From positions 3,558 to 13,850 of the forward strand of contig DFDV01000085.1 of NCBI GenBank assembly GCA_002369025.1: a stretch of DNA of 10,293 nucleotides, given 5' to 3'. Every line of letters starts with the position of its first letter. Within the stretch, counting starts at the first letter, position 1. The notes beneath the pieces were generated by a model, which was not told the DNA's origin, searched no databases, and was given only the letters and a program-made list of their open reading frames with translations. The position numbers and the translations under genes were made by a program. Shown here piece after piece: positions 1 through 6,963 of the stretch. Source of the DNA: Treponema sp. UBA3819. Its GTDB lineage: Bacteria > Spirochaetota > Spirochaetia > Treponematales > Treponemataceae.

Positions 1-732
1 CTTTTAGCCCGCATTTCCCCGGATCTGGAAGAAAGACTGAACATAGCCAGAGGAAAAAGAGGCCGCTCCCTTACCGGAAATCTTGAATACACCGGCGGTG
101 AATTCAGAAATCAAAAAGGAAAAGTCGGCCGGGATGACGGACGCTTTGGCGGTAAAATTCATAAAGTCAAGGATGAAAACATCGTCAGCATCGGCGGAAG
201 TCAGTTTGAACTGCAAAAGGTCAAGGGAAAGAAAATTCTCGTTCTGTCCTTTGACACCTTCAGACCGGCCCTGCTCGCCGAACGGGACGAAAACCGTCTT
301 GCCCAGATTGGCGGCTTAAAGGGAAAAATTCTGCTTAAAGGCGGCGAACTTTTAACCGGCGAAAAAGTAGAACTTATATGCAAGCTGACCAGAACCTTAA
401 ATCTGCTTCCCATTGGTGAAAAAGAATGGCCCCGAGGCATGAACGTTCAGTTGGGAAAAGATGACGGCACCCAGCGCCTTATCGCCAATCTTGACTACGT
501 ACTCCGTGTTACCATGGCAAAAGCAAAGAGCCGGGAATACGGTTTTATCTGCCTCTACACCGACGGCAAGGGAACCTACTGGTTCAAGGTAAGCCGGGGC
601 TTCCCCACAGCCCTGAACGAAAGTCTTTCCAGCCTGGAAACACTGATTGACGAAGCAACGGTAGCCCTGAGCCCCGCCCAAAAGGAAAAAGTAAACATTG
701 TCTACCGCGTGCTGAACAGTCTTTACGACTAG
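1..732 (+). CDS. Unrecognised protein, C-terminal part (start lies left of the window)
   Basis: An open frame runs from base 1 to a TAG stop at 730-732, giving 243 residues with no start codon in context, so the N-terminus is outside the window. I do not recognise the family. The visible part begins with a Gly/Lys/Arg-rich stretch (residues 15-60, several GG and GK/GR pairs). A likely beta-rich middle follows (ISIGGSQF and ILVLSFDTF type strands). The C-terminal 100 residues contain a hydrophobic strand reading YGFICLYTDG and end in a helix. No signal or membrane segment is visible in this part. Codon use resembles the neighbours, so it is a real gene. Its stop overlaps the ruvC stop by four bases (CTAG, 729-732), leaving no room for a terminator between the two convergent genes. 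An internal ATG at 439 is not needed, because the frame and composition continue upstream of it. Confidence 0.8.
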   Translation, partial: LLARISPDLEERLNIARGKRGRSLTGNLEYTGGEFRNQKGKVGRDDGRFGGKIHKVKDENIVSIGGSQFELQKVKGKKILVLSFDTFRPALLAERDENRLAQIGGLKGKILLKGGELLTGEKVELICKLTRTLNLLPIGEKEWPRGMNVQLGKDDGTQRLIANLDYVLRVTMAKAKSREYGFICLYTDGKGTYWFKVSRGFPTALNESLSSLETLIDEATVALSPAQKEKVNIVYRVLNSLYD

Positions 733-1220
733 GCCAGCGGCAACACGGAAGTGTGTATATGGGTGATTGCGGCGGCAAGGGCGTCGGCCGCGTGATCCGG
801 CTTAGGCTCGGTTTCCAGATTCAGAAGAATCTTTACATAGCGCTCTACCAGTTCCTTGTCGGCCCTGCCGCTTCCCGTCACAGATGTCTTAATCTGGTTG
901 GGCGTATACATGGAAAGAGGTATGGCAAACTGGCTCAGGCACATCGTTACCACCCCCTTTGCCTCGGCAACATTGAGGGCACTGCTGACATTTCTGGCAA
1001 AATAGAGGGTTTCCATCCCTGCTTCATCCGGCTTAAACTCCTCCAGAACAGCCACCAGACGGTTATAAATGGCAAGCAGTCGCGTTCCATGATCATCATC
1101 AGGAGAAGTTTCAATAATGCCGTAACTCACCAGGCGCTTTGTCTGACCAATTGCGTCAATCACGCCAAAGCCAGTGTGTGCAAGTCCGGGGTCAATGCCA
1201 ATTATACGCTTTTTTTTCAT
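729..1220 (-). CDS. ruvC: Crossover junction endodeoxyribonuclease RuvC
   Basis: RuvC is the Holliday-junction resolvase. As a dimer it cuts four-way junctions symmetrically, working with the RuvAB branch-migration motor in recombinational repair. The 163-residue protein starts MKKKRIIGIDPG and has the RNase H-like fold signature. The four metal-binding positions are visible: D10 in GIDPG, E70 in GMETLYF, and H143 and D146 in PDHAADAL. The His-plus-Asp arrangement at the last two sites is the form known from Thermus RuvC; E. coli has Asp-Asp. Length is normal for the family. yebC lies just upstream on the same strand, as in many bacteria; ruvA and ruvB are not in the window. A terminator separates yebC from ruvC. 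I see no convincing promoter or strong Shine-Dalgarno between it and the ATG at 1220, so expression may depend on readthrough. The C-terminus lacks the short basic tail of E. coli RuvC. Confidence 0.97.
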   Translation of the reverse strand: MKKKRIIGIDPGLAHTGFGVIDAIGQTKRLVSYGIIETSPDDDHGTRLLAIYNRLVAVLEEFKPDEAGMETLYFARNVSSALNVAEAKGVVTMCLSQFAIPLSMYTPNQIKTSVTGSGRADKELVERYVKILLNLETEPKPDHAADALAAAITHIHTSVLPLA

Positions 1221-1243
1221 CTTAATTCGCTGCCATAAACAAA

Positions 1244-1271
1244 AAATCCCTGAGCCGAAACCCAGGGATTT
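1244..1271 (-). terminator. Intrinsic terminator after yebC
   Basis: A perfect 9-bp inverted repeat (AAATCCCTG at 1244-1252 and CAGGGATTT at 1263-1271) encloses a 10-base loop. Read on the minus strand, the second arm runs into a T6 tract ending at 1241. This is a standard rho-independent terminator for yebC, placed 18 bases after its stop and 24 bases before the ruvC start. Because ruvC follows with no obvious promoter of its own, it may act as a partial terminator that sets the yebC:ruvC ratio; that part is inference. Confidence 0.88.
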
Positions 1272-1289
1272 GCATTATCGTAGAAAAAC

Positions 1290-2033
1290 TTATGCTTCCG
1301 GATCGAAGTCGTCAGGATATTCTACAGTTGAGTAGACGTTCTGAACGTCTTCATCTTCTTCCAGACGGTCAAGGAGCTTCTGTACTTTTGCAGCAGTTTC
1401 CTTGTCTACAGCATTGTATGCCATCGGAACCATGTTCACGCCAGCTGAAAGAGATTCGTAACCCTTACCCTGCAGTGCTTCAAGAACACCGTCAAAGCTT
1501 CCGGGCTGTGTTGTAACAGTAACAACACCGTCTTCATTTACGATGTCGTCTGCACCAGCTTCCAGAGCAACTTCCATCAGTTCATCTTCGCTTACTTTTT
1601 CTGCATCGTACTCGATAACGCCCTTGCGCTCGAACATACGGCTTACAGAACCTGAAGTACCCAGGTTTCCGCCAGTCTTATTGAAGATGTTGCGGACGTT
1701 TGCAGCGGCACGGTTCTTGTTGTCAGTCAAGACTTCAACGAGAACAGCTACGCCACCTGCTGCGTATCCTTCGTATACCAGTTCTTCATAGTTTGCTGCA
1801 CCAGTTTCACCAGTACCCTTTTTGATTGCGCGTTCGATGTTATCCTTGGGCATGGAAGCAGCACGAGCCTTCAAAATAGCTGTGCGCAAGCGCGGGTTAG
1901 CATTCGGGTCACCACCGCCCATCTTTGCAGCGATAGAAATTTCCTTGATAAACTTTGTAAACAACTGACCACGCTTGGCATCTGCAATACCCTTAGCGTG
2001 CTTAATGGTAGACCATTTACTGTGTCCTGACAT
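1290..2033 (-). CDS. yebC: YebC/PmpR/TACO1-family regulatory protein
   Basis: The protein is 247 residues, the usual size of the family, and opens with the hallmark SGHSKWSTIKHAK, followed by KRGQLFTKFIKEI and GGGDPNANPRLR. The conserved middle VEVLTDNKNRAAANVRNIF and the acidic C-terminal domain are also intact. YebC-family proteins were first described as DNA-binding transcriptional regulators (PmpR). More recently they, and mitochondrial TACO1, were linked to translation, especially relief of ribosome stalling at proline-rich stretches; which role applies here cannot be read from sequence. The ATG at 2033 has an AGGAG ribosome site at 2040-2044, six bases upstream. It has its own near-consensus promoter at 2078-2107 and a terminator after its stop, so it can be a single-gene unit. 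It sits directly upstream of ruvC, a widespread arrangement. Confidence 0.97.
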   Translation of the reverse strand: MSGHSKWSTIKHAKGIADAKRGQLFTKFIKEISIAAKMGGGDPNANPRLRTAILKARAASMPKDNIERAIKKGTGETGAANYEELVYEGYAAGGVAVLVEVLTDNKNRAAANVRNIFNKTGGNLGTSGSVSRMFERKGVIEYDAEKVSEDELMEVALEAGADDIVNEDGVVTVTTQPGSFDGVLEALQGKGYESLSAGVNMVPMAYNAVDKETAAKVQKLLDRLEEDEDVQNVYSTVEYPDDFDPEA

Positions 2034-2077
2034 TATATGCTCCTATAAACTAAATTTAATTCAAAAAGTAGTTTCAT

Positions 2078-2107
2078 ATTTTAACAGAAATCAAAATGCA
2101 GTGTCAA
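2078..2107 (-). promoter_or_regulatory. Sigma-70 promoter for yebC
   Basis: On the minus strand the -35 box is a perfect TTGACA (2102-2107). After an 18-base spacer comes the -10 box TAAAAT (2078-2083), preceded by TGT (2084-2086), which makes an extended -10. The predicted transcript start near 2071 gives a leader of about 37 bases carrying the AGGAG site. The -35 box directly abuts the stop codon of the upstream TIGR03545 gene (2108-2110), so the promoter fills the short intergenic gap. No terminator is seen before it. Confidence 0.8.
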
Positions 2108-4339
2108 CTAGAACAGTTTCTTTAATCCGCCGCCCAGGGCATTTTTTACCGCATCACCCGCCGCATTCTTTCCTGCATTGGCAAGGGCTCCGGCAAGTTC
2201 TTTCTTCTTGGCCTCCAGCTGATCATTCATACTGTTCACCTTATTTGTTGAGTTATTGAGTGATGTATTTATACCCGCAAACTCAGTGATTTTTGACATG
2301 GCTCCGCCTGACATCTCGTCAATCTTTGCCTGCTGTTCTTTAACCTTTGCCATAGCCTTTGCACTCGCCTCTCCCATCATTGTAGAAGCCATGGACTGCA
2401 TTGCCTGCATCAGTTTTTTATCCAGATCGCTGCTGATGTTCAGGTCAAGTCCCTTAACAGGACTAAATCCGACTTTTGCACCAACCGTCAAATCCTTTAT
2501 GGAAGCAATCGCTCCCTGATAGAGTTTGTCTGCAGTTTCATTTGGAAGGGGTGCGGAAGTAAGTTTTACCGGTTTCATTCCCAGTTTACCGTCAATGCCA
2601 AAACTGTAGTCAGCATCAGCCGTAAGGGTACCGGTAATCGTTGTAATGCCTTCAAGCGAGGGAACTCCATCCGCAGAAACAGCCTTTGACATATCCATGG
2701 TAAAGGGATAATTATTTCCGCTGTAGTTACCGGTAATCAAAGGTGCACTTGATGAAGTACGGGCGTCAATGGTCAGACCAGCTCTGTGTACCTGTTTTTC
2801 TGTAGTATAGGAACCTTTTGCCACCATGGGAGCCCCACGCTTGTCCATGTCGCTGGAAATATCAGTTGCAGTGGCTTCCAGTCCCAGACCAGATGCGGCA
2901 AGGCGTTCAATCAGGAACTTGGGAACATTGTCTTTTTTCCAGTATACATCACGCCCCGCAAGACGGCCTGTAGAAGTCTTATTCTTTGCTTTTTTAGCCT
3001 TTTTGTCAGTATTTTCCTTAGAAGCACTGTCGGCTGCATTTGCATTTTTCATGCCGCCCGCATAGTCAACAGCCTTTTTCAGATAGGGATAGTATTTTCC
3101 CAGTGTCTCATAGGCAACGCTGTCCAGACAGCCGGAAAGAATTCCCTTTGCCGTGTCAGCATTAAATGATGTGTACATGCCGACTTTTTCGCTGATAAGG
3201 GCTTTATCTTCCGCAACAGTTTTGGAAAGCTCATCAGAAAGCCTTTTTACCTTGTCTGAATCCCCCTTGATTGAGTTGCTGACATTTTCCACATTTGACT
3301 TAACCTTTTTACCGTCTTCAATTGCGCTGGTAATTTTGGAAATCGCATCCTGAATCTGTGCCGGAGTCTTTAAGTTATTTACATTGATTGAGGCAAGAGT
3401 CTGGGCAGATGACTGGAAAGACTTTACCTGTGCTTCAATTTCTGCGGGCTTTGCCTTCCAGGTGTCCACAATAGCCTTAACTTCGGCTTCTACTTCCTTT
3501 GCTTTTTCTGCGGTCTTAAAGTTTTCCTTGATGTCATCCGCAACATTCTTGGGATTATAAGCCGCAAAAGCCGCTGTCAGGTTGTCTTTTGCCGTATCAA
3601 GTGCAGTTCCACTCTTATCCCTGAGGGCAGAATAGAAACCGCTTTCGTCCTTTACTTCTTCTACCTTCTGTTTTACAGCCTTTGCCGGCAGGGCACCGCT
3701 TGTTTTTCTTTCAGTTCCCAGGGCGACGCCTGTAATTTCAATGTTTTCTGCATCAAAACGGCCCCGCAAAAGCTGAGCAAGGTTGAAATTCAGGTCAAGT
3801 TTTTCAAACTCAAAGATATTCTTCATGGGTTCATCTTTATTGGCCTGGGCAAGATGATTGACCTTAAGCTGAGCCCCAAAGATTTCCACGCGGACAGAAT
3901 CGATGTCACACTTAGCGGCAAATACATTCTGCATGGCGTTCTTAATGGCATATTTGACAAGCTGATTCTTAAAGAAGGTCACGGAGATTCCTACAAGGGC
4001 AATAACTGCGGCTACAGCAACAAAAGAACCAACTTTTACGCGTCCCTTGTTCTTTTTTATTGACTTTGCAATGATCTTCAGGCGTTTGACTTCTTTTTTG
4101 GTCAGTTCCATGTCCATAGGAATGGCCAGTTTTTCGCTTCCCTTTACATTTTCTTTCTTAAAGAGAGACTTTACATAGGTGATATCGTCCTGAATATAGA
4201 GCTTTTTCAGAATCTTCTTTTCAAACTGCTTCTGTGTATATTTCTTTTTGAGAAGTCCGGGAAGTTTTTTTGCACTTACCTTTACGGCTTCTTTTTTTGC
4301 CAGAGTCTTTTCTTCTGTCTTTGGTTTTTTATCTGCCAT
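2108..4339 (-). CDS. TIGR03545-family membrane-anchored envelope protein (AsmA-like N-terminus)
   Basis: A 743-residue protein that I assign to TIGR03545, a sparsely distributed uncharacterised family of outer-membrane bacteria usually found next to TIGR03546, as here. Layout: a Lys-rich cytoplasmic N-terminus (1-101, many KK pairs); one membrane helix at about 103-122; a stretch at 145-210 with the pattern of AsmA-type proteins (VRVEIFGAQLKV, then FEFEKLDLNFNLAQLLRGRF, then IEITGVALG); a long helical, probably coiled-coil region at about 240-390; a Lys/Asn/Ala-rich linker at 430-458; a beta-rich domain with Gly turns at 460-640; and a helical C-terminus ending GGGLKKLF. Most of the chain should be periplasmic. 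The ATG at 4339 follows the TIGR03546 stop by six bases, with a G-rich ribosome site overlapping the end of that gene, so translation is probably coupled. Function is unknown; a role in lipid or envelope transport is inference from the AsmA-like segment. Confidence 0.85.
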   Translation of the reverse strand: MADKKPKTEEKTLAKKEAVKVSAKKLPGLLKKKYTQKQFEKKILKKLYIQDDITYVKSLFKKENVKGSEKLAIPMDMELTKKEVKRLKIIAKSIKKNKGRVKVGSFVAVAAVIALVGISVTFFKNQLVKYAIKNAMQNVFAAKCDIDSVRVEIFGAQLKVNHLAQANKDEPMKNIFEFEKLDLNFNLAQLLRGRFDAENIEITGVALGTERKTSGALPAKAVKQKVEEVKDESGFYSALRDKSGTALDTAKDNLTAAFAAYNPKNVADDIKENFKTAEKAKEVEAEVKAIVDTWKAKPAEIEAQVKSFQSSAQTLASINVNNLKTPAQIQDAISKITSAIEDGKKVKSNVENVSNSIKGDSDKVKRLSDELSKTVAEDKALISEKVGMYTSFNADTAKGILSGCLDSVAYETLGKYYPYLKKAVDYAGGMKNANAADSASKENTDKKAKKAKNKTSTGRLAGRDVYWKKDNVPKFLIERLAASGLGLEATATDISSDMDKRGAPMVAKGSYTTEKQVHRAGLTIDARTSSSAPLITGNYSGNNYPFTMDMSKAVSADGVPSLEGITTITGTLTADADYSFGIDGKLGMKPVKLTSAPLPNETADKLYQGAIASIKDLTVGAKVGFSPVKGLDLNISSDLDKKLMQAMQSMASTMMGEASAKAMAKVKEQQAKIDEMSGGAMSKITEFAGINTSLNNSTNKVNSMNDQLEAKKKELAGALANAGKNAAGDAVKNALGGGLKKLF

Positions 4340-4345
4340 TTTTAC

Positions 4346-4855
4346 CTACCCCCTCGCCACATCTGTAATCTTTGCTATAAGAGGAAGATTTGAAATCGTC
4401 TTGAATACAGGAGCCTTCCGCAGAGCCGGAACCGCATACTTACGGATAAGGCGAACCAGAATATGACCCAGCAGGCAGACAGGAATGTACAGGGCAAGTC
4501 CCACAAGGAAAGAACCCGTCACCACGCTGTTGTTGAATTTTGTAAAAGCAACAAAGGGAATGTCCATCAAATCACCAAAAAATCCTGAAAGACTGGGAAT
4601 TGTCAGGAAAGCATAGCCCAGACGGTCAAAAAGCGGATCCAGAGCGGGTGAAATCGCTGCCCCGAACAAAATCATCAGAAGATATGCCGCTTTATTGAAA
4701 CGGATAAAGAAAATGAACACAAATACAAGATACCAAAGCAGATTGTTCTTCGGCATCAGGCCCAAAAGCAGACCGCACGCCATAGCATGGGCGATTTCTC
4801 CCGGATTGGAGTTAGCGCAAAGCGCCTTAAAAAGATTAACAATAGCTTTTAACAT
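4346..4855 (-). CDS. TIGR03546-family multipass membrane protein (DUF2062-like)
   Basis: A 169-residue inner-membrane protein that I assign to TIGR03546, the usual partner of TIGR03545. The N-terminal motif NPGEIAHAMACGLLLGLMPK (residues 17-36) matches the amphipathic, Gly-rich segment typical of DUF2062-like proteins. Hydrophobic segments lie at about 24-52 (possibly two helices), 55-75 and 112-137. A soluble loop with several Asp/Phe residues covers 76-110, and the C-terminal tail is basic. It is the first gene of its unit and ends six bases before the TIGR03545 start. The ATG at 4855 gives the expected N-terminus, but no Shine-Dalgarno is visible before it, and a TATACT box (4865-4870) lies only nine bases upstream. 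Function is unknown. The fixed pairing suggests that the two proteins work together in the envelope. Confidence 0.87.
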   Translation of the reverse strand: MLKAIVNLFKALCANSNPGEIAHAMACGLLLGLMPKNNLLWYLVFVFIFFIRFNKAAYLLMILFGAAISPALDPLFDRLGYAFLTIPSLSGFFGDLMDIPFVAFTKFNNSVVTGSFLVGLALYIPVCLLGHILVRLIRKYAVPALRKAPVFKTISNLPLIAKITDVARG

Positions 4856-4924
4856 AATAGAATGAGTATATCACAAAAACATTAAAATAGTATATAATCA
4901 AACTTCAGGAAAGGAAAAAGAAAA
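4856..4924. promoter_or_regulatory. Divergent promoter region between TIGR03546 and the NeuB-family gene
   Basis: This 69-base AT-rich gap serves both directions. Plus strand: -35 ATCACA (4870-4875), 17-base spacer, -10 TATAAT (4893-4898), and a ribosome site AAGGA at 4911-4915 nine bases before the ATG at 4925. Minus strand: a TATACT box at 4865-4870 with a weak -35, nine bases before the TIGR03546 ATG; another TATACT (4888-4893) overlaps the plus-strand -10. The two promoters physically overlap, so opposing initiation may interfere. Confidence 0.6.
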
Positions 4925-6025
4925 ATGATTGTTGTAGCAGAAATCGGAACTTCACACGGAGGCTCCCTGGAAAAAGCAAAGGCCCTGATTGATGCGGCCG
5001 CTGATTCTGGTGCCGATGCCGTAAAACTGCAGTGGGTCTATGCGGATGAAATCCTGCACCCGGACACAGGCTATGTAAATCTTCCCTCCGGCAGAATCCG
5101 CCTCTACGACCGCTTCAAGGAACTTGAAGTAGCTCCTGATTTTTTTGCAGAATGCGCATCCTACGCCCGCCAGAAAAAAATGCTTTTCATCTGCTCGCCA
5201 TTTGGCCTGAAAAGCCTTTCCCAACTGCTGGAACTCAAGCCGGATGCCGTCAAAATCGCCTCACCGGAACTGAACCATTTTCCCCTGCTCCAGGCACTGG
5301 CAGAATACCGCAGCAGCCACAAAATTCCGGTAATACTTTCCAGCGGAGTTTCCAGACTGGCAGACATTGAGGCTGCTCTCTCCATACTCGGACGGGATGA
5401 CCTTACCCTGCTTCACTGCATTACTTCTTACCCCGCACCCGAAAGCGAATACAACCTGCGGCTGATAAAAAGCCTTTCCCAGATTTTTGGCGTAAAGACA
5501 GGGGTAAGTGACCACAGTCTGGACCCCGTGCTTGTTCCCTCCCTCTCTGCTGCCATGGGCGGAGAAATGCTGGAAAAGCACATTACCCTGAGCAAGGAAA
5601 CAAACGGGCTGGATGACCCTGTCGCCCTGAATCCGGAAGAATTTGCCCACATGTGCTACTGCATTCACCAGTGCGAAGCCATGATTCGTCGCTATAGTCT
5701 CAGCTGCGGGGGCGACAATATTACGGAAGAAATGGAAGAACAGTACGGAAAAGAAAAAGTGCAGGCTGTTCTTGGTGACGGCGTAAAAAGGCTTGCCAAA
5801 AGTGAAGAGGCAAACTATGGCCGTACAAACAGAAGCCTGCACTTTATGCATGCAATGAAAGAAGGCCAGATCATCGGCCCCCAGGACATTGGAGTACTGC
5901 GGACAGAAAAAGTCCTGTCTCCGGGACTGGGTCCGCAGTTTTTAGAAAACATCATCGGCGCCCGCCTGGCAAAAGATACTGCCAATGGTGCAGGCGTCCA
6001 GTGGGATGATGTAATCAGGCTTTAG
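4925..6025 (+). CDS. NeuB/SpsE-family sugar-acid synthase with C-terminal SAF domain
   Basis: NeuB-type enzymes condense phosphoenolpyruvate with a hexosamine-derived sugar to make nonulosonic acids such as sialic, legionaminic or pseudaminic acid. The 366-residue protein has both expected parts. A TIM-barrel (about 1-260) shows AEIGTSHGG, VKLQ, ILSSGVS, LLHCITSYP, GVSDHS and EKHITL; H197 and H219 match the two manganese-binding histidines of the Neisseria enzyme. A C-terminal antifreeze-like SAF domain (about 300-360) includes R303, in the position of the arginine that reaches the partner active site in the dimer. One loop differs from what I expect: after EKHITL it reads GLDDPVAL, where family members commonly carry GPDH/GPDI. 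Neighbours give no sugar pathway: no CMP-sugar synthetase, epimerase or glycosyltransferase is present. The precise substrate is therefore unknown, and the spore-coat name SpsE is only historical. It has its own promoter and ribosome site and ends overlapping the stop of the convergent protease gene. Confidence 0.9.
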   Translation: MIVVAEIGTSHGGSLEKAKALIDAAADSGADAVKLQWVYADEILHPDTGYVNLPSGRIRLYDRFKELEVAPDFFAECASYARQKKMLFICSPFGLKSLSQLLELKPDAVKIASPELNHFPLLQALAEYRSSHKIPVILSSGVSRLADIEAALSILGRDDLTLLHCITSYPAPESEYNLRLIKSLSQIFGVKTGVSDHSLDPVLVPSLSAAMGGEMLEKHITLSKETNGLDDPVALNPEEFAHMCYCIHQCEAMIRRYSLSCGGDNITEEMEEQYGKEKVQAVLGDGVKRLAKSEEANYGRTNRSLHFMHAMKEGQIIGPQDIGVLRTEKVLSPGLGPQFLENIIGARLAKDTANGAGVQWDDVIRL

Positions 6026-6963
6026 TTACTGCTTACAGGTGTAGAATCAGAGCCCGTATCCCTGGAAGACTGAGAATTTTTAGCCTCCTCAATTGCCTTA
6101 GCATTCCAAATCTCCAGAACTTTTGACCAGTTAGGAGCATAGCCGGTTACCTTATCATAGTTTGTATAATACGTTGCCTCAGGCATACCGGACCACTGGG
6201 TCACAATAGTAAGTCCGTACAGCTCATAATCTTTCAGCATGCGTGTTCCGGTCTTAAATACATTCATTACTCTTGACTGCAATTCACCATTAGTTCCATC
6301 GTCCAGCAGAGGGGAAACAATAACAGGAATTCCTTTCCAGTAGTTAAAGCTTGCATCATTTGTCTTCTTTTCACTGGAGGGGAAAGAACCGTTGTCATGC
6401 AGGGTATCTGAGTACCAGCGGTAGCCGCCCCATGAAGCAACGATAACATCCTTAAGGGCAGCTTTTACATTTTCGAACGTACCCTGAACGTCTTTAGTCA
6501 CCCATGACAAATCTTTGTCGGTCAGATTGTCAGCTTTATTGAAATCTTTTTCTTCAAGCTGTTTCAGCAAGTAACCGATATCAGTCAGATAGCCGTAAGA
6601 ACCGTCATAATTCATAGTATAGCTGCCTTCATTCTTTATGACAGAAGCCCCCTGTGCCCGGGTTCTATACCAGCGAATATAATCATCGTAGAATTTAGTC
6701 TGTTTTGTTTTGTCACAGGCTAAAAGCTTTTCTGCAAAAGTGTTAAAGGCATTATACAATGCGGTCTGTTTCTGAACATTCAGATCATACATTGAACATG
6801 TCGTCATCGATCCAAAAGACGGAAATGCAGTGGTATCATCTGCTTTAGTCTTTGAATTTGGAGCACCGGTTACTGTCGTTTCTGCACGGGACATCGCATA
6901 GGACTGCACCATCCACTTTGCCATATCTGCAACAGTCATTTCCTTAGTCATATTCCTGTACAA
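6022..6963 (-). CDS. Clostripain-family (C11) protease, C-terminal part after frameshift
   Basis: This frame continues the C11 protease encoded upstream but is shifted by one base. Up to 313 residues can be read if a TTG at 6963 is taken as start. It has no signal peptide, and I see no ribosome site for it, so it is more likely the downstream half of one gene than an independent protein. Support for continuity: TTCSMYDLNVQKQ (around residues 54-66) resembles the segment following the catalytic cysteine in C11 enzymes, usually a Leu-Ser-x-x-Asp-Leu motif, and the rest gives a plausible C-terminal helical and Trp/Tyr-rich domain (YRWYSD, NYWKGIP, TQWSG). The joined span 6022-7837 is 1816 bases, one base more than a multiple of three, as expected for a single-base insertion. 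The end is a Ser/Asp/Thr-rich tail. Its TAA overlaps the stop of the convergent synthase gene by four bases. Confidence 0.75.
   Translation of the reverse strand: MYRNMTKEMTVADMAKWMVQSYAMSRAETTVTGAPNSKTKADDTTAFPSFGSMTTCSMYDLNVQKQTALYNAFNTFAEKLLACDKTKQTKFYDDYIRWYRTRAQGASVIKNEGSYTMNYDGSYGYLTDIGYLLKQLEEKDFNKADNLTDKDLSWVTKDVQGTFENVKAALKDVIVASWGGYRWYSDTLHDNGSFPSSEKKTNDASFNYWKGIPVIVSPLLDDGTNGELQSRVMNVFKTGTRMLKDYELYGLTIVTQWSGMPEATYYTNYDKVTGYAPNWSKVLEIWNAKAIEEAKNSQSSRDTGSDSTPVSSN

Noticed and set aside
753..1238. Plus-strand frame of 161 codons covering ruvC
   Set aside because: It is an antisense shadow of a fully conserved RuvC; no ribosome site and no recognisable protein.
5261..5851. Minus-strand frame of 196 codons inside the NeuB-family gene
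   Set aside because: Antisense shadow; the plus strand carries all conserved motifs of the synthase.
6961..6963. TTG as an independent start for the C-terminal protease fragment
   Set aside because: No ribosome site and no signal peptide; the fragment continues the C11 domain, so a frameshift within one gene explains it better.
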